NCBI GenBank assembly: GCA_965116445.1
Contig: OZ220688.1
Coordinates: forward strand, 3,720,001 to 3,784,000
DNA length: 64,000 nucleotides
Direction of reading: 5' to 3'
Source of the DNA: Multivorans sp965116445
GTDB lineage: Bacteria; Acidobacteriota; Thermoanaerobaculia; Multivoradales; Multivoraceae
Below the pieces are notes generated by a model. That model had not been told where the DNA came from. It ran no database searches and saw nothing but the letters and a program-made list of their open reading frames with translations. How positions within the stretch are numbered: position 1 is the stretch's first letter; each line of letters opens with the position of its first letter. Positions 26,336 to 34,511 of this stretch are shown here, piece by piece. A program made the position numbers and the translations under genes.

Positions 26336-29043
26336 GGTTCCGGGCGCGGCGGACCAGGGCAGCAGCAGAGCGCTCCGCCACCACGGCGTGCACACTCTTC
26401 CTCCGCTTCACTGGGTGCGCCGACGTCCCCGTCGGCATCCGGGAGCGCACCGCCGCCGGGGCGTGCACACTCTCCCTCCTCCTCGCCACCGCCGCCTTCG
26501 CCCAGGACGCCGCGACCGCCCACCTCGACCGCCGGCACGCCGACTTCCTCGACACGGCCTCCGCGATCCTGACCGAAACGGAGCGCCGCGTGTTCGGGGA
26601 GCTCCGCCACGACTATCAGCGCGACGCGTTCATCCAGCGGTTCTGGAGCGTCCGCGATCCGTATCCCGAGACGCCGCAGAACGAGTTCCGGGAGCGGTTC
26701 GAGCGCACCCTCGAAGTGGCCGAAGAGCGCTTCGGCGACGCGCGGGGCGCCCGCTTCGAGGCCCTGCTGCTGCACGGGGAACCGCAGCGGACGTTCACCA
26801 CGACGTGCCGCGTCCTCCGCACGCTCGAGATCTGGCACTACCCGCACAGCCCGGTCGTGCGCGGCGAGTTCTACCTCGTCTTTCTGCGCGAGGGCGGGGG
26901 CTACCGGCTGTGGACGGCGGCCGACGGGCTGTCCGCGATCATGATCTTCACCGCGGGCGGGCTCGACCGTTCCTCCCGGATCGAGGTGATCGGCCAGGAG
27001 TGCACGCGCGGCGGCGACGTGCTGACCGCTCTGAGCCTCGCCCTCGACTGGGAGGCGATGGGCGGCGAGCCCGAACCCGGGAAGGCGAACGACGAATGGG
27101 CGCTCGCCTTCCTCGACCGCAGCACGGAGGCGCCCGCCGACGCGGAGCAGCTCCCGGCCGAGATCGCGATGCGCTATCCGGGCCGGCGCGGCAGCCGCAC
27201 CGTGGTCCAGGCGATCGTCGGCATCGACCCGGCTCTGCTGCCCGAGGCCGAGAAGGGCCGCCGGCGCTTCGTGCTCGACGGCGAGGTGCTGCGGCAGGGC
27301 GAGCTGTTCGAGAACTTCCGCTACCGCTTCGAGCCGCGGACCCGGGTTGACGGAGCGGCGGGCGAAGCGGCAGGCGACGCGGACAGCGGCGCGGTCCCCC
27401 TGGTCATGCAGCGCTATCTACGCCCGGGCGCCTACCGTCTGGTCGTCAAGGTGCGGGATCTGGATGCGGGGCTGTACTTCGCAGCGGACGCGGACATTGA
27501 GGTGCCGCTCGTGGCGCGGACGGTGGAGCCGGCCGGAGGGCCGGCGGAGCCGGAGCCGGCCAGAAGGCCGGCGCACCCAGTCCCGGTGGCGAACCCGGTC
27601 CCGGAAGCGCACCCGGTCCCGGTGGCGCACCGGGTGCCGGAGTGGCTGGCCGAGGCGAACGCGGCCGCTCCTCGCGACGTCGAGTCGGACGAGCACATCG
27701 TCCGCATCCTTCCTCTGCCCGAACGCCTCGTCGTCGGCCGGGTCCGGATCGGCGCCGATGCCGAGGGTCCGGACATCCACCGCGTCGCCTTCTCCCTGGA
27801 TGACCGGGAGCTGATCAGCAAGCGACGGCCGCCTTACCAGGTCGATATCGACCTGGGGCCGACGCCTCGCGTTCACACCCTGCGCGCCGACGCCTACGAC
27901 CAGCAGGGCGGCGTGCTGGCAACCGACGAACTGCTCGTCAACTCCGGGCCCCACCGCTTCACCGTCCGCCTCACCTCGCCCCAGCGCGGCGCCGTCCACA
28001 CGCGCAGCGTGCGAGCCGTCGCCGAGGTCGAGGCGCCGCGCCACGAGCGGCTGGACCGGGTCGAGTTCTTCCTCAACGACACCCGCACGGCGACGCTCTA
28101 CCAACGGCCCTTCGAGCAACCGATCCGGATCGATCCCGACGACCCCCTCTCCTACGTCCGCGCGGTGGCGCACCTGGAGAGCAACGCCTGGGCCGAGGAC
28201 CTCGTGTTCGTCAACGCGAGCAACCTGGACGAGGAAGTCGACGTCGCGCTGATCGAGCTCTACACCTCGGTCACCGACCGCTCCGGAGCGCCCCTGCTCG
28301 GACTTAGGCGACGCGACTTCCAGGTCCTCGTCGACGGCGAGCCGCGGTCCATGCAGCGATTCGACCGCGCCGCCAACCTGCCGGTTCACGCCGGCATCCT
28401 CTTCGACACCTCGACCTCGATGGTCGACCGCATCGACGCCGCCGAGGAAGCGGCCCTCCACTTCTTCGAGCTCGTCCTCGGTCCGCAGGACCGCGCCTGC
28501 CTGATCACCTTCAACGACCGGCCCGAACTCGCCGTCGGCTTCACCGGCTCCAGGGAGACCCTGGCCGGCGGCCTCGCCGACCTGACGACCGAGGGCGAGA
28601 CCGCCCTCTACGACAGCGTCCTCTACGCGCTCTACTACTTCGGCGGCCTGCGCGGCAAGCGGGCGCTCATCCTGCTCACGGACGGCGGCGACTCGAGCAG
28701 CGAGCACCGCTTCGACGACGTGCTCGACTTCGCCCGCCGCACCCAGGTCGCAATCTACAGCATCGGCATCGACATCGACCAGCGCGAGCTCCTGGTCCGC
28801 GGCCGCCTGCAGCAACTCTGCGACGAGACCGGCGGCCGCTGCTTCTTCATCACCGGCGCCGGTGAACTGAAGCGCGTCTACGAACGGATCGAGACGGAAG
28901 TCCGCTCCCAGTACCTGCTCGTGTTCGAGTCGCCCGACGGCGAGCCCGGCGCCTTCCGCAAGGTCGAGGTGAAGCTGAAGGACCCCCGCGCCCACGGCAA
29001 ACGCGGCCTGAAGGTCCAGACCATCCCGGGCTACTTCCAGTGA
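26332..29043 (+). CDS. Exported VWFA protein with a GWxTD-like N-domain (paralogue 2)
   Basis: A 903-residue paralogue of the preceding gene with the same order: LRHDYQRDAFIQRFWSVRDPYPETPQNEF, central beta-rich domains, then VWFA with MIDAS DTSTSM at 692. The GTG start overlaps the previous stop, so expression is coupled. Two repeat copies lie inside it in frame: one splits the signal peptide region (residues about 20-45) and another forms a Pro/Ala/Val-rich linker at about 400-440. The hydrophobic core LSLLLATAAFAQ after the first insert could still serve as a signal. The stop overlaps the start of maf. Confidence 0.85.
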   Translation: MRFRARRTRAAAERSATTACTLFLRFTGCADVPVGIRERTAAGACTLSLLLATAAFAQDAATAHLDRRHADFLDTASAILTETERRVFGELRHDYQRDAFIQRFWSVRDPYPETPQNEFRERFERTLEVAEERFGDARGARFEALLLHGEPQRTFTTTCRVLRTLEIWHYPHSPVVRGEFYLVFLREGGGYRLWTAADGLSAIMIFTAGGLDRSSRIEVIGQECTRGGDVLTALSLALDWEAMGGEPEPGKANDEWALAFLDRSTEAPADAEQLPAEIAMRYPGRRGSRTVVQAIVGIDPALLPEAEKGRRRFVLDGEVLRQGELFENFRYRFEPRTRVDGAAGEAAGDADSGAVPLVMQRYLRPGAYRLVVKVRDLDAGLYFAADADIEVPLVARTVEPAGGPAEPEPARRPAHPVPVANPVPEAHPVPVAHRVPEWLAEANAAAPRDVESDEHIVRILPLPERLVVGRVRIGADAEGPDIHRVAFSLDDRELISKRRPPYQVDIDLGPTPRVHTLRADAYDQQGGVLATDELLVNSGPHRFTVRLTSPQRGAVHTRSVRAVAEVEAPRHERLDRVEFFLNDTRTATLYQRPFEQPIRIDPDDPLSYVRAVAHLESNAWAEDLVFVNASNLDEEVDVALIELYTSVTDRSGAPLLGLRRRDFQVLVDGEPRSMQRFDRAANLPVHAGILFDTSTSMVDRIDAAEEAALHFFELVLGPQDRACLITFNDRPELAVGFTGSRETLAGGLADLTTEGETALYDSVLYALYYFGGLRGKRALILLTDGGDSSSEHRFDDVLDFARRTQVAIYSIGIDIDQRELLVRGRLQQLCDETGGRCFFITGAGELKRVYERIETEVRSQYLLVFESPDGEPGAFRKVEVKLKDPRAHGKRGLKVQTIPGYFQ
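26385..26478. repeat. Repeat copy flanked by direct repeats in a signal-peptide region
   Basis: A GC-palindrome copy (ACTGGGTGCGCCGACGTCCC at 26409) lies between two nearly identical sequences, GGCGTGCACACTCTTCCTCC (26385) and GGCGTGCACACTCTCCCTCC (26460). The two starts are 75 bases apart, exactly 25 codons, so the frame is kept. It looks like an insertion accompanied by duplication of the flank. Confidence 0.85.
27527..27641. repeat. In-frame repeat cluster forming a Pro/Val-rich linker
   Basis: A repeat end (CCGGCCAGAAGGCCGGCGCA, then CCCAGT) is followed by three short degenerate copies of a GGTGGCGCACCCGGTCCC-like unit. In frame it reads ARRPAHPVPVANPVPEAHPV and continues PVAHRVPE. Paralogue 1 has no counterpart at this position. 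Confidence 0.85.
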
Positions 29044-29930
29044 GCCGCGCCACCCCACCGCGTGCGCCGGCATCCCCGAAGAACCCACTGGGTGCGCCGG
29101 CGTCCCCGCCGGCATCCGGTCCGCCACTGGGTGCGCCGGCGTCCCCGCCGGCATCCGGGCCGCCACTGGGTGCGCCGACGTCCCCGTCGGCATCCGGGCC
29201 GCCACTGGGTGCGCCGGCGTCCCCGCCGGCATCCAGTCCGCCACTGGGTGCGCCGACGTCCCCGTCGGCATCCGCCGAAGGCGGAATCCGCCACGCCGCT
29301 ACGCCCGGCCCCCTCATCCTCGCCTCCGCCTCGCCGCGCCGCCGCGAACTCCTCGCGTCCCTCGACCTCGACTTCACCGTCCGCCCGGCGCCGATCGACG
29401 AGACCCCGAACCCCGGCGAACGACCCCGCGACCTCGTGCGGCGCCTCGCCCGCGAGAAGGCCGAGGCCGGTGCCCGGAACGGCGAACAGGCGTCCTCCGA
29501 AGGCGCTCGCGATGCCCGTCAGGGGCATGAATGGGTCTTGGCCGCCGACACGATCGTCGTCACCGAAGGCGAGGTCCTCGGCAAGCCCGCCGACCGAACC
29601 GAAGCCCGGGCCATGCTGAAGCGTCTCCAGGGCCGCTGGCACCTCGTCCTCACCGGTGTCGCCCTCCGGCCGCCCAATGGCGACACCCTGCACGCCGTCG
29701 AGAGCACCCGCGTCCTGTTCGCCGAGCTGACCCCCGAGCAGATCGACTGGTACGCCGAAACCGGCGAGCCCGACGACAAGGCCGGCGCCTACGCCGTCCA
29801 GGGGCTGGGCGCGCTGTTCGTCAACGAGATCGACGGCAACTACAGCAACGTCGTGGGGTTGCCGCTGCCGACGGTGCGGCAGTTGTTCGAGGGAGCGGGG
29901 AGTGATGTGAGGGCGTTTCGGCGGGCGTAG
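29040..29930 (+). CDS. maf: Maf-family nucleotide pyrophosphatase with a repeat-derived N-terminal extension
   Basis: The Maf/YceF fold hydrolyses non-canonical or modified NTPs. The enzyme proper starts at about residue 88 with LILASASPRRRELLASL and includes WVLAADTIVVTEGEVLGKP and EPDDKAGAYAVQGLGALFV, all family signatures. The GTG at 29040 overlaps the stop of the VWFA gene. The first 80 residues are five tandem copies of PPLGAPASPPASG-like 13-mers made entirely of the palindromic repeat, so the protein is 296 residues instead of about 200. No other ATG, GTG or TTG in this frame lies between the array and the catalytic domain, so the extension is probably translated. Confidence 0.9.
   Translation: MSRATPPRAPASPKNPLGAPASPPASGPPLGAPASPPASGPPLGAPTSPSASGPPLGAPASPPASSPPLGAPTSPSASAEGGIRHAATPGPLILASASPRRRELLASLDLDFTVRPAPIDETPNPGERPRDLVRRLAREKAEAGARNGEQASSEGARDARQGHEWVLAADTIVVTEGEVLGKPADRTEARAMLKRLQGRWHLVLTGVALRPPNGDTLHAVESTRVLFAELTPEQIDWYAETGEPDDKAGAYAVQGLGALFVNEIDGNYSNVVGLPLPTVRQLFEGAGSDVRAFRRA
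29087..29277. repeat. Five tandem GC-palindrome repeats, period 39 bp
   Basis: Copies starting ACTGGGTGCGCC lie at 29087, 29126, 29165, 29204 and 29243, exactly 39 bases apart, with a degenerate copy at about 29060. Copies 1, 2 and 4 have the hairpin GCCGGCG-TCCC-CGCCGGC; copies 3 and 5 have GCCGACG-TCCC-CGTCGGC, a paired change that preserves the stem. The period is a multiple of three and the array is coding in maf. Confidence 0.98.
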
Positions 29931-29969
29931 GGCGGAGGAAGTTGCCAGCCGGGGGCAATCACCGGCTGC

Positions 29970-30003
29970 GCCCCACTGGGTGCGCCGACCGCATGCCGGC
30001 GCC
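29970..30003. repeat. Degenerate GC-palindrome repeat
   Basis: CACTGGGTGCGCCGACCGCA followed by TGCCGGCGCC. The 255 bases between maf and the membrane-protein gene at 30186 hold this copy and otherwise nothing that I recognise. Confidence 0.7.
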
Positions 30004-30185
30004 GCCCTCTGCCAGCGAACGAGTCGTACAGAAGTAGCGGCCTGATTCCGTCTGGATCTGTATGAGGGTCGAGATTCCCGTGACTGACTACGCCGAACAT
30101 CGGCGGCTCCCGACACCCCGCTGTTAGCATGACCGGTGACGACAAATCTGCTTTAGTGGATCCCACCGGCCCTACGGAGAGCACC

Positions 30186-30710
30186 ATGGCAACCACAGAA
30201 CAAGTCAGCGAGTCGTGGCGGAACGAGGCGTGGCTGGACTATCTTGACGCCGTGCGACTTGAGCGCTACTACTTCAGGCTCTACACCCGCTATCAGCTTT
30301 GGCGCCGAGCCATCCGTCTTCTCATCTTCCTGTCGGTCTCCGGAAACGTCGTCGGCGCTTTGAAGGAGGCACCCGCGTGGGTCATCTGGAGTGTAAGCGC
30401 GTTCGCCGGGGTTCTGCTAGCTGTGGACTTCCTTGGAGACCACGCCAAGAAGGCTGCTACGTCCTTCGGAATCAGCCAGAGTTGCAGCGAACTAGTCGAG
30501 GACTACCGTCGGCTCTGGCTTCAGGTCAACCAACAGCAGCTACAGGAACACGAGGTGATCGCCAAACTGACGGAGCTGTCCCAGAGCATCCTGCGAACGA
30601 CGGGACGCGCAGGTGACGTAGACCTGCAGATGGACGAGCGGCTGAACGAACAGTGCACCGAGGAGGCCGACGAGTTCATGGTGGGAAGGTATGTCGCCCA
30701 AGAGGCCTAG
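30186..30710 (+). CDS. Two-helix membrane protein of unknown function (SLATT-like layout)
   Basis: A 174-residue protein with two adjacent hydrophobic helices (LIFLSVSGNVVGAL and VIWSVSAFAGVLLAVDFLGD at about 48-85) and long flanking cytoplasmic helices. That layout resembles SLATT-type membrane effectors, though I cannot confirm the family. The ATG at 30186 follows GGAGAG; an in-frame ATG at 30129 lacks a ribosome site. The base composition is visibly less GC-rich than the neighbours, suggesting transfer. It overlaps a proline-rich micro-ORF and is followed by a DUF5678-like gene, forming a compact module. Confidence 0.7.
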   Translation: MATTEQVSESWRNEAWLDYLDAVRLERYYFRLYTRYQLWRRAIRLLIFLSVSGNVVGALKEAPAWVIWSVSAFAGVLLAVDFLGDHAKKAATSFGISQSCSELVEDYRRLWLQVNQQQLQEHEVIAKLTELSQSILRTTGRAGDVDLQMDERLNEQCTEEADEFMVGRYVAQEA

Positions 30711-30819
30711 TACCGCCGGCAAGAGCCGCAGCGAACTCCGGAACGCCTCTTCCGGAAAGCCACCGAGACCGGCGAAGCTCAAGCCGCCAAAGCCCCCGCC
30801 GCCTCCCAAGGAGAGGTAG
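30691..30819 (+). CDS. 42-residue basic, proline-rich microprotein
   Basis: An ATG at 30691, inside the 3' end of the membrane-protein gene (20-base overlap, different frame), opens 42 codons beginning MSPKRPSTAGKSRSEL and ending KLKPPKPPPPPKER. Its composition (Lys/Arg and polyproline) is unlike random translation of this GC-rich DNA. The overlap suggests coupling to the membrane protein. I know of no named family, but the position and sequence character argue for a real partner gene. Confidence 0.55.
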   Translation: MSPKRPSTAGKSRSELRNASSGKPPRPAKLKPPKPPPPPKER

Positions 30820-30836
30820 GCCTCCCTTACGGAGGC
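30820..30836 (+). terminator. Short hairpin after the microprotein gene
   Basis: GCCTCC-CTTAC-GGAGGC begins on the base after the microprotein stop codon. There is no T-run, so it is a weak terminator or an mRNA-processing hairpin separating the first two genes from the DUF5678-like gene. Confidence 0.35.
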
Positions 30837-30887
30837 ACCGGCAGGACGTCAGGCGTGAGCCGCTGTCCTGTCGAAGAGGAGATCCCA

Positions 30888-31175
30888 ATGACCGACAAGG
30901 CGCTCGCGGAAGAGACCGATTTCTACGAAGGGCACTTTGAGGAGTACCGCCGGAAGTACGCCGGGCAGTACCTCCTGATTCACGGTGCCGAGTTAATCGG
31001 CGTCTACCAGGATGAACTGGAGGCCAACTGCGACGGCTACCGGCAAGTGTGGCGAACGAAAACCGAGGGTCGCGGTTACCTGGTCCTCAAGGCGGGCGAA
31101 CCGGCTGTTCCCACTGTGGCGATGCCCGTCGTGACAAGAACCCTCTCGCCCTCCGATGCCGAGAATCCCACTTAA
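30888..31175 (+). CDS. DUF5678-like small protein
   Basis: A 95-residue protein starting MTDKALAEETDFYEGHFEEY with a central KYAGQYLLIHGAELIGVYQD, which resembles DUF5678 (Y-GK(Y/W)-A--DG-V-G). An AGAGGAGA ribosome site lies just upstream. DUF5678 genes often precede a small retropepsin-like gene; here the following reading frame (ATG at 31156) overlaps it by 20 bases but is cut off after about 25 codons. The function is unknown. Confidence 0.65.
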   Translation: MTDKALAEETDFYEGHFEEYRRKYAGQYLLIHGAELIGVYQDELEANCDGYRQVWRTKTEGRGYLVLKAGEPAVPTVAMPVVTRTLSPSDAENPT

Positions 31176-31231
31176 GGAGAACTTCGGCGCCATCGTCCAG
31201 GTCGCCCTGACCAAGGCCGGCGACGTTGCTT
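31156..31231 (+). pseudogene. Truncated gene following the DUF5678-like gene
   Basis: The ATG at 31156 opens MPRIPLKENFGAIVQVALTK, a plausible beta-strand start of a small aspartic-protease-like protein judged by neighbourhood only. At 31231 the sequence becomes a GC-palindrome repeat and then the 3' end of the phosphoglycerate mutase gene, so at most 25 native codons remain. The frame stays open through the repeat to 31386 but is not protein-like. Confidence 0.4.
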
Positions 31232-31278
31232 CCGGCCGCCTTCGGCGGAGCCGGCCAGAAGGCCGGCGCGCCCAGTGG
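31230..31278. repeat. GC-palindrome repeat at a gene truncation point
   Basis: TTCCGGCCGCCTTCGGCGGA followed by GCCGGCCAGAAGGCCGGC and GCGCCCAGTGG. It directly abuts the truncated small gene on one side and the stop codon of the phosphoglycerate mutase gene on the other. Confidence 0.85.
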
Positions 31279-31279
31279 A

Positions 31280-32521
31280 TCAGGCCCCGAACTTCGCCAG
31301 CTTCCCGGCGTTCGCCAGCAGCAGCCCCATCAGGTCGCTCGACGGGATCGTGCCGACTGCTCCACGGATTGCCTCCACTTCGGTGAAGCGCGAGCAGTCG
31401 TCCGCGAAGCACAACTCCGACGACACCAGCAGCGGCACCGGGTGCCAACTGTGGGCCTCCATCGGCGCCGGGGTCGAGTGGTCGCCGGTGATCGCCAGGA
31501 CGTCGGGCGCCAGGTCCAGCAGGCGCGGCAGCAGGGCGTCCACCTCCTCGATCACGCGGACCTTCGCCGGCAGATCTCCGTCCTCGCCGGCCATGTCGGT
31601 GCCCTTGACGTGGAGGAAGAAGTAGTCGAAGTCCCGCCAGCGTTCTTCGAGCCGGTCGAGGACCTGCTCGAACGGCTTGCCGCAGTCGACGACGTCCATG
31701 CCGCAGACCTTCGCCACGCCGCGGTAGATGGGGTAGCCGGCCAGGGCGGCGGCACGCAGGCGGTAGAGCTCGTCGACGCCGGGCAAGGCCGGCAGGCTGG
31801 AGAAGCCCCGGAGCAGGAACGCGTTCGCCTTCTCTTCGCCGCGAAGCTCCGCCTGCAGCGTGGCGACGACCGGCGTGAGGCGCTCGGCCGTCCGCGCGGA
31901 CCCGGCGTCCGCGGCGTCCGCGCGGACCGGCAGGGGCGGCACGCCGAGCCGCTGCGGGTCCGTGTCGGCAAGCTCCGCGTCTAGCGGCGGCGTCCCTTCC
32001 ACAGCCCGAAACAGGAGCACGAAGCGGTACGCCTCGCCGGGATGCACCTCGACCCGGACGCCGTCGCCGAGCACTCCGCCGTCGGCCTCGATCCGCCGCG
32101 CGAGGAGCGCGCAGATCCGCTCTCCCTCCGCGCTCGGGATGCGACCGGCGCGCCGGTCCAGGAGCAGCCCTGCCTCGTCGACGGTGGCGAAGTTGCCCCG
32201 CGCCACAACCGTGTCGGCAGGCACCTCCAGCCCGAGGCCGAGCGCTTCCAGCACGCCGCGGCCGATGTCCGCATCGGACGAAGTCGGTTCGTACCCGAAC
32301 AACGCCAGGTGGCCCGGGCCGCTACCCGGCGTGACACCGGTTCCCACCGGCACGAGGCGGCCCAGCGCCGACCGCGCGGCCAGACGGTCGAGGTTCGGGG
32401 TCCGCGCCTCTTCCAGCGCCGTCCGCGGCTGGTCGGCCGTCCGCAGGTCGCCAATGCCGTCGAGCACCAGCAGGACGATCCGGCGATCGTTCCGCTGCGC
32501 CAGGCGAGCCAGCAGCGCCAT
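31280..32521 (-). CDS. apgM: 2,3-bisphosphoglycerate-independent phosphoglycerate mutase, archaeal type
   Basis: ApgM interconverts 3- and 2-phosphoglycerate in glycolysis and gluconeogenesis. The 413 residues have the alkaline-phosphatase superfamily metal sites: IVLLVLDGIGDL at the N-terminus, TPNLDRLAARS, GHLALFGYEP, FLHVKGTDMAGEDGD and LAITGDHSTPAPMEAHSWHPVP. I start at MALLARLAQRNDRR; a GTG nine bases upstream is possible. It follows a 141-residue hypothetical gene on the same strand with a 20-base gap. Confidence 0.93.
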   Translation of the reverse strand: MALLARLAQRNDRRIVLLVLDGIGDLRTADQPRTALEEARTPNLDRLAARSALGRLVPVGTGVTPGSGPGHLALFGYEPTSSDADIGRGVLEALGLGLEVPADTVVARGNFATVDEAGLLLDRRAGRIPSAEGERICALLARRIEADGGVLGDGVRVEVHPGEAYRFVLLFRAVEGTPPLDAELADTDPQRLGVPPLPVRADAADAGSARTAERLTPVVATLQAELRGEEKANAFLLRGFSSLPALPGVDELYRLRAAALAGYPIYRGVAKVCGMDVVDCGKPFEQVLDRLEERWRDFDYFFLHVKGTDMAGEDGDLPAKVRVIEEVDALLPRLLDLAPDVLAITGDHSTPAPMEAHSWHPVPLLVSSELCFADDCSRFTEVEAIRGAVGTIPSSDLMGLLLANAGKLAKFGA

Positions 32522-32541
32522 CCGGGTCACGGCGGTACCGT

Positions 32542-32967
32542 TCAGGCCACGAAGTAGGCCGAAGCCCGGATCTGCACCCGCGCGCGGGGCTGGAAGCCGC
32601 CGCCGTGAAGCCGCAACGCCGTGTCCCCCGACAGCACCGGCAGGACGATCCAGCCGTCGAAGGTCTCGCCCCGCTGGTAGGGCGACACGACCGGCTCCAG
32701 CTCGGCCAGCCGCGTCCAGTGACCGTCCTCGACGAAGTTCGCCCGGAGCTCCAGGTACGCCTTGTCCAGATCGATGTTCTTGCCGTCGCGCGGATGCCAC
32801 ACGGAGACGACGAACCGCATCTCGTCGTAGCGGAGCGTCTCCACCCGCTCGCCCTGCTCGTGCGTCAAGGGGAAGACGAACGCCCCCTTGTTGTCGGTGG
32901 CGAAGATCTCCGGCGTGGCCGTGAAGGCCACGTGGAGCGGCTGGAGAGGGCGGACGTTCTGGCTCAT
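32542..32967 (-). CDS. Conserved-looking hypothetical protein
   Basis: A 141-residue soluble protein beginning MSQNVRPLQPLHVAFTATPE, with FVVSVWHPRDGKNIDLDKAY and a beta-rich C-terminal half (DGWIVLPVLSGDTALRLHG). There is no signal peptide, membrane helix or motif that I recognise. The mix of charged and aromatic residues is that of a real folded protein. It sits just upstream of apgM. Confidence 0.6.
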   Translation of the reverse strand: MSQNVRPLQPLHVAFTATPEIFATDNKGAFVFPLTHEQGERVETLRYDEMRFVVSVWHPRDGKNIDLDKAYLELRANFVEDGHWTRLAELEPVVSPYQRGETFDGWIVLPVLSGDTALRLHGGGFQPRARVQIRASAYFVA

Positions 32968-33157
32968 CTTCGTCGGGTAACCGTGGGCATGGGGCGACCG
33001 CCGACGGAGCGGCGGACACTATCAACCGAACCAGCCACCCTTTCCCCGCGAAGCGCGAGGAAGTGCTCGCCAACCCTCGGCGGGCGGTGCCCTGTGGTAG
33101 TTTGTTCTCCCGTTGTAGCTCGTGCCCGACCGCCCACAAGCCGACGAGACCCGATCG

Positions 33158-34504
33158 ATGAAGCAGGCGCTCGGTTCGCTGCTGGTTGTTGCGCTCGCCG
33201 CTCCCCTCCCGGCCGCGAACAACAACGATACAAACGAGCCTACGCCGACCTGGTACGGCGACGTGCAGTCGATCCTGGAGCAGGAGTGCCAAGTCTGTCA
33301 CCGGCCGAACGGCGCCAACCTGGGCGGCATGGTGGCGCCGATGGCGTTCACGAGCTACTCGCAGACGCGGCCCTGGGCGCGCGCGATCGCCCGCCAGGTC
33401 GAATCCGGCCTGATGCCGCCGTGGCATGCCGACCCGCGGCACCGCGGCGTGTTCGAGAACGAGCGCTCGCTGACCATGGAGCAGAAGGCCATGCTGATCG
33501 CCTGGGCCAAGGGCGGAGCGCCGCTGGGCAACCCGGCCGGCGGCGCGCCGGCCAAGGTGTGGAAGACCGACGACGACGCCTGGGCGATCGGTGAACCGGA
33601 CCTCGTGATCGACATCGGCGAGGACTACTTCATCGAGGACGACGTCCAGGACCGGAACGTCGTCTTCCAGACGGTCATCACGGAGGAGATGCTGCCCGAG
33701 CCGCGCTGGATCAAGGCCTCCGAGTTCCGTCCAAGCGGTCCGGTGCACCACCTCCTGGCGCCTCCGTTGGGCTTCATCCTCCCGGGCAACGATCCGCTCG
33801 TGCATGACGACGGTTTCGGAACCCTGCTCGAGCCGGGTATGACGATCATCTGGGACATGCACTACCACAAGGAGCCGGGCCCCGGCACCGGCGTTTGGGA
33901 CCGTACTTCCGCGGCGCTGAAGTTCTACCCCTCGGGCTACAGGCCCGACCACGCGATAAAGAACGCGGCGATGGGCAAGTTCGACTTCGAGATCCCGCCC
34001 GGCGACCCGAACTACGTCGCGACGACGTGGGCGCGGTTCGACCGCGACGCGATCCTGCTCGGCTACACGCCGCACATGCACCTGCGCGGCAAGTCGGCCC
34101 GCTTCCTGGCGAAGTATCCCGACGGCACCGAAGAAGTCCTGCTCGACGTGCCGCGTTACGATTTCAACTGGCAAACCCAGTACAAGTACCGTGCGGGCGG
34201 CAAGAGGATCCCGGCCGGCACCGAGCTCGAGTTGACCGTGGCGTGGGACAACTCCGCGGACAATCCGTCGAACCCGGATCCGACGAAGACGGTGCTCTAC
34301 GGCCAACCGACGACTTCCGAGATGATGTACGGCGTTGTCTCCTTCACCGACGCGGAGCCCGGCTACGACGGGTCCGACACGATCCTCGAGGAGTTCTACC
34401 ACCTCCTCAACGAGCGCTTCGGCGTCGATTGGGAGTCGCTGAGCAGGGAGGAGCAGGCCCGGGTGTTCACCGAGTACCACGCCGAGCGGCGGCGCACCCA
34501 GTAG
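33158..34504 (+). CDS. Cytochrome c domain fused to a copper type II ascorbate-dependent monooxygenase-like domain
   Basis: A 448-residue periplasmic protein. After the signal peptide (SLLVVALAAPLPAANNN), the heme site C44-QV-C47-H48 lies in ILEQECQVCHRPNG. The C-terminal part has paired metal-binding histidines of the PHM/dopamine-monooxygenase type (VHHLLAPP, WDMHYHKEP, YTPHMHLRGKS). Such fusions occur in Acidobacteriota and Planctomycetes, with unknown substrates. I start at the ATG at 33158. The final codons RRRTQ are read from a repeat end, which also provides the TAG stop. Confidence 0.85.
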   Translation: MKQALGSLLVVALAAPLPAANNNDTNEPTPTWYGDVQSILEQECQVCHRPNGANLGGMVAPMAFTSYSQTRPWARAIARQVESGLMPPWHADPRHRGVFENERSLTMEQKAMLIAWAKGGAPLGNPAGGAPAKVWKTDDDAWAIGEPDLVIDIGEDYFIEDDVQDRNVVFQTVITEEMLPEPRWIKASEFRPSGPVHHLLAPPLGFILPGNDPLVHDDGFGTLLEPGMTIIWDMHYHKEPGPGTGVWDRTSAALKFYPSGYRPDHAIKNAAMGKFDFEIPPGDPNYVATTWARFDRDAILLGYTPHMHLRGKSARFLAKYPDGTEEVLLDVPRYDFNWQTQYKYRAGGKRIPAGTELELTVAWDNSADNPSNPDPTKTVLYGQPTTSEMMYGVVSFTDAEPGYDGSDTILEEFYHLLNERFGVDWESLSREEQARVFTEYHAERRRTQ

Positions 34505-34511
34505 CGGAGCG

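Noticed and set aside
22499..26395. A 1,298-codon open frame on the minus strand covering the VWFA gene
   Set aside because: Only its last 390 codons (from 23671) match a protein family. The rest is the antisense shadow of the VWFA gene, as expected in very GC-rich DNA with few stop codons.
29087..29277. Possible CRISPR array (five regularly spaced repeats)
   Set aside because: The units are contiguous with no unique spacers, the period is a codon multiple, and the array is coding. No cas gene is present.
31280..34480. A 1,066-codon minus-strand frame
   Set aside because: Only the phosphoglycerate mutase part (to 32521) is protein-like; the remainder is antisense to the hypothetical and cytochrome c genes.
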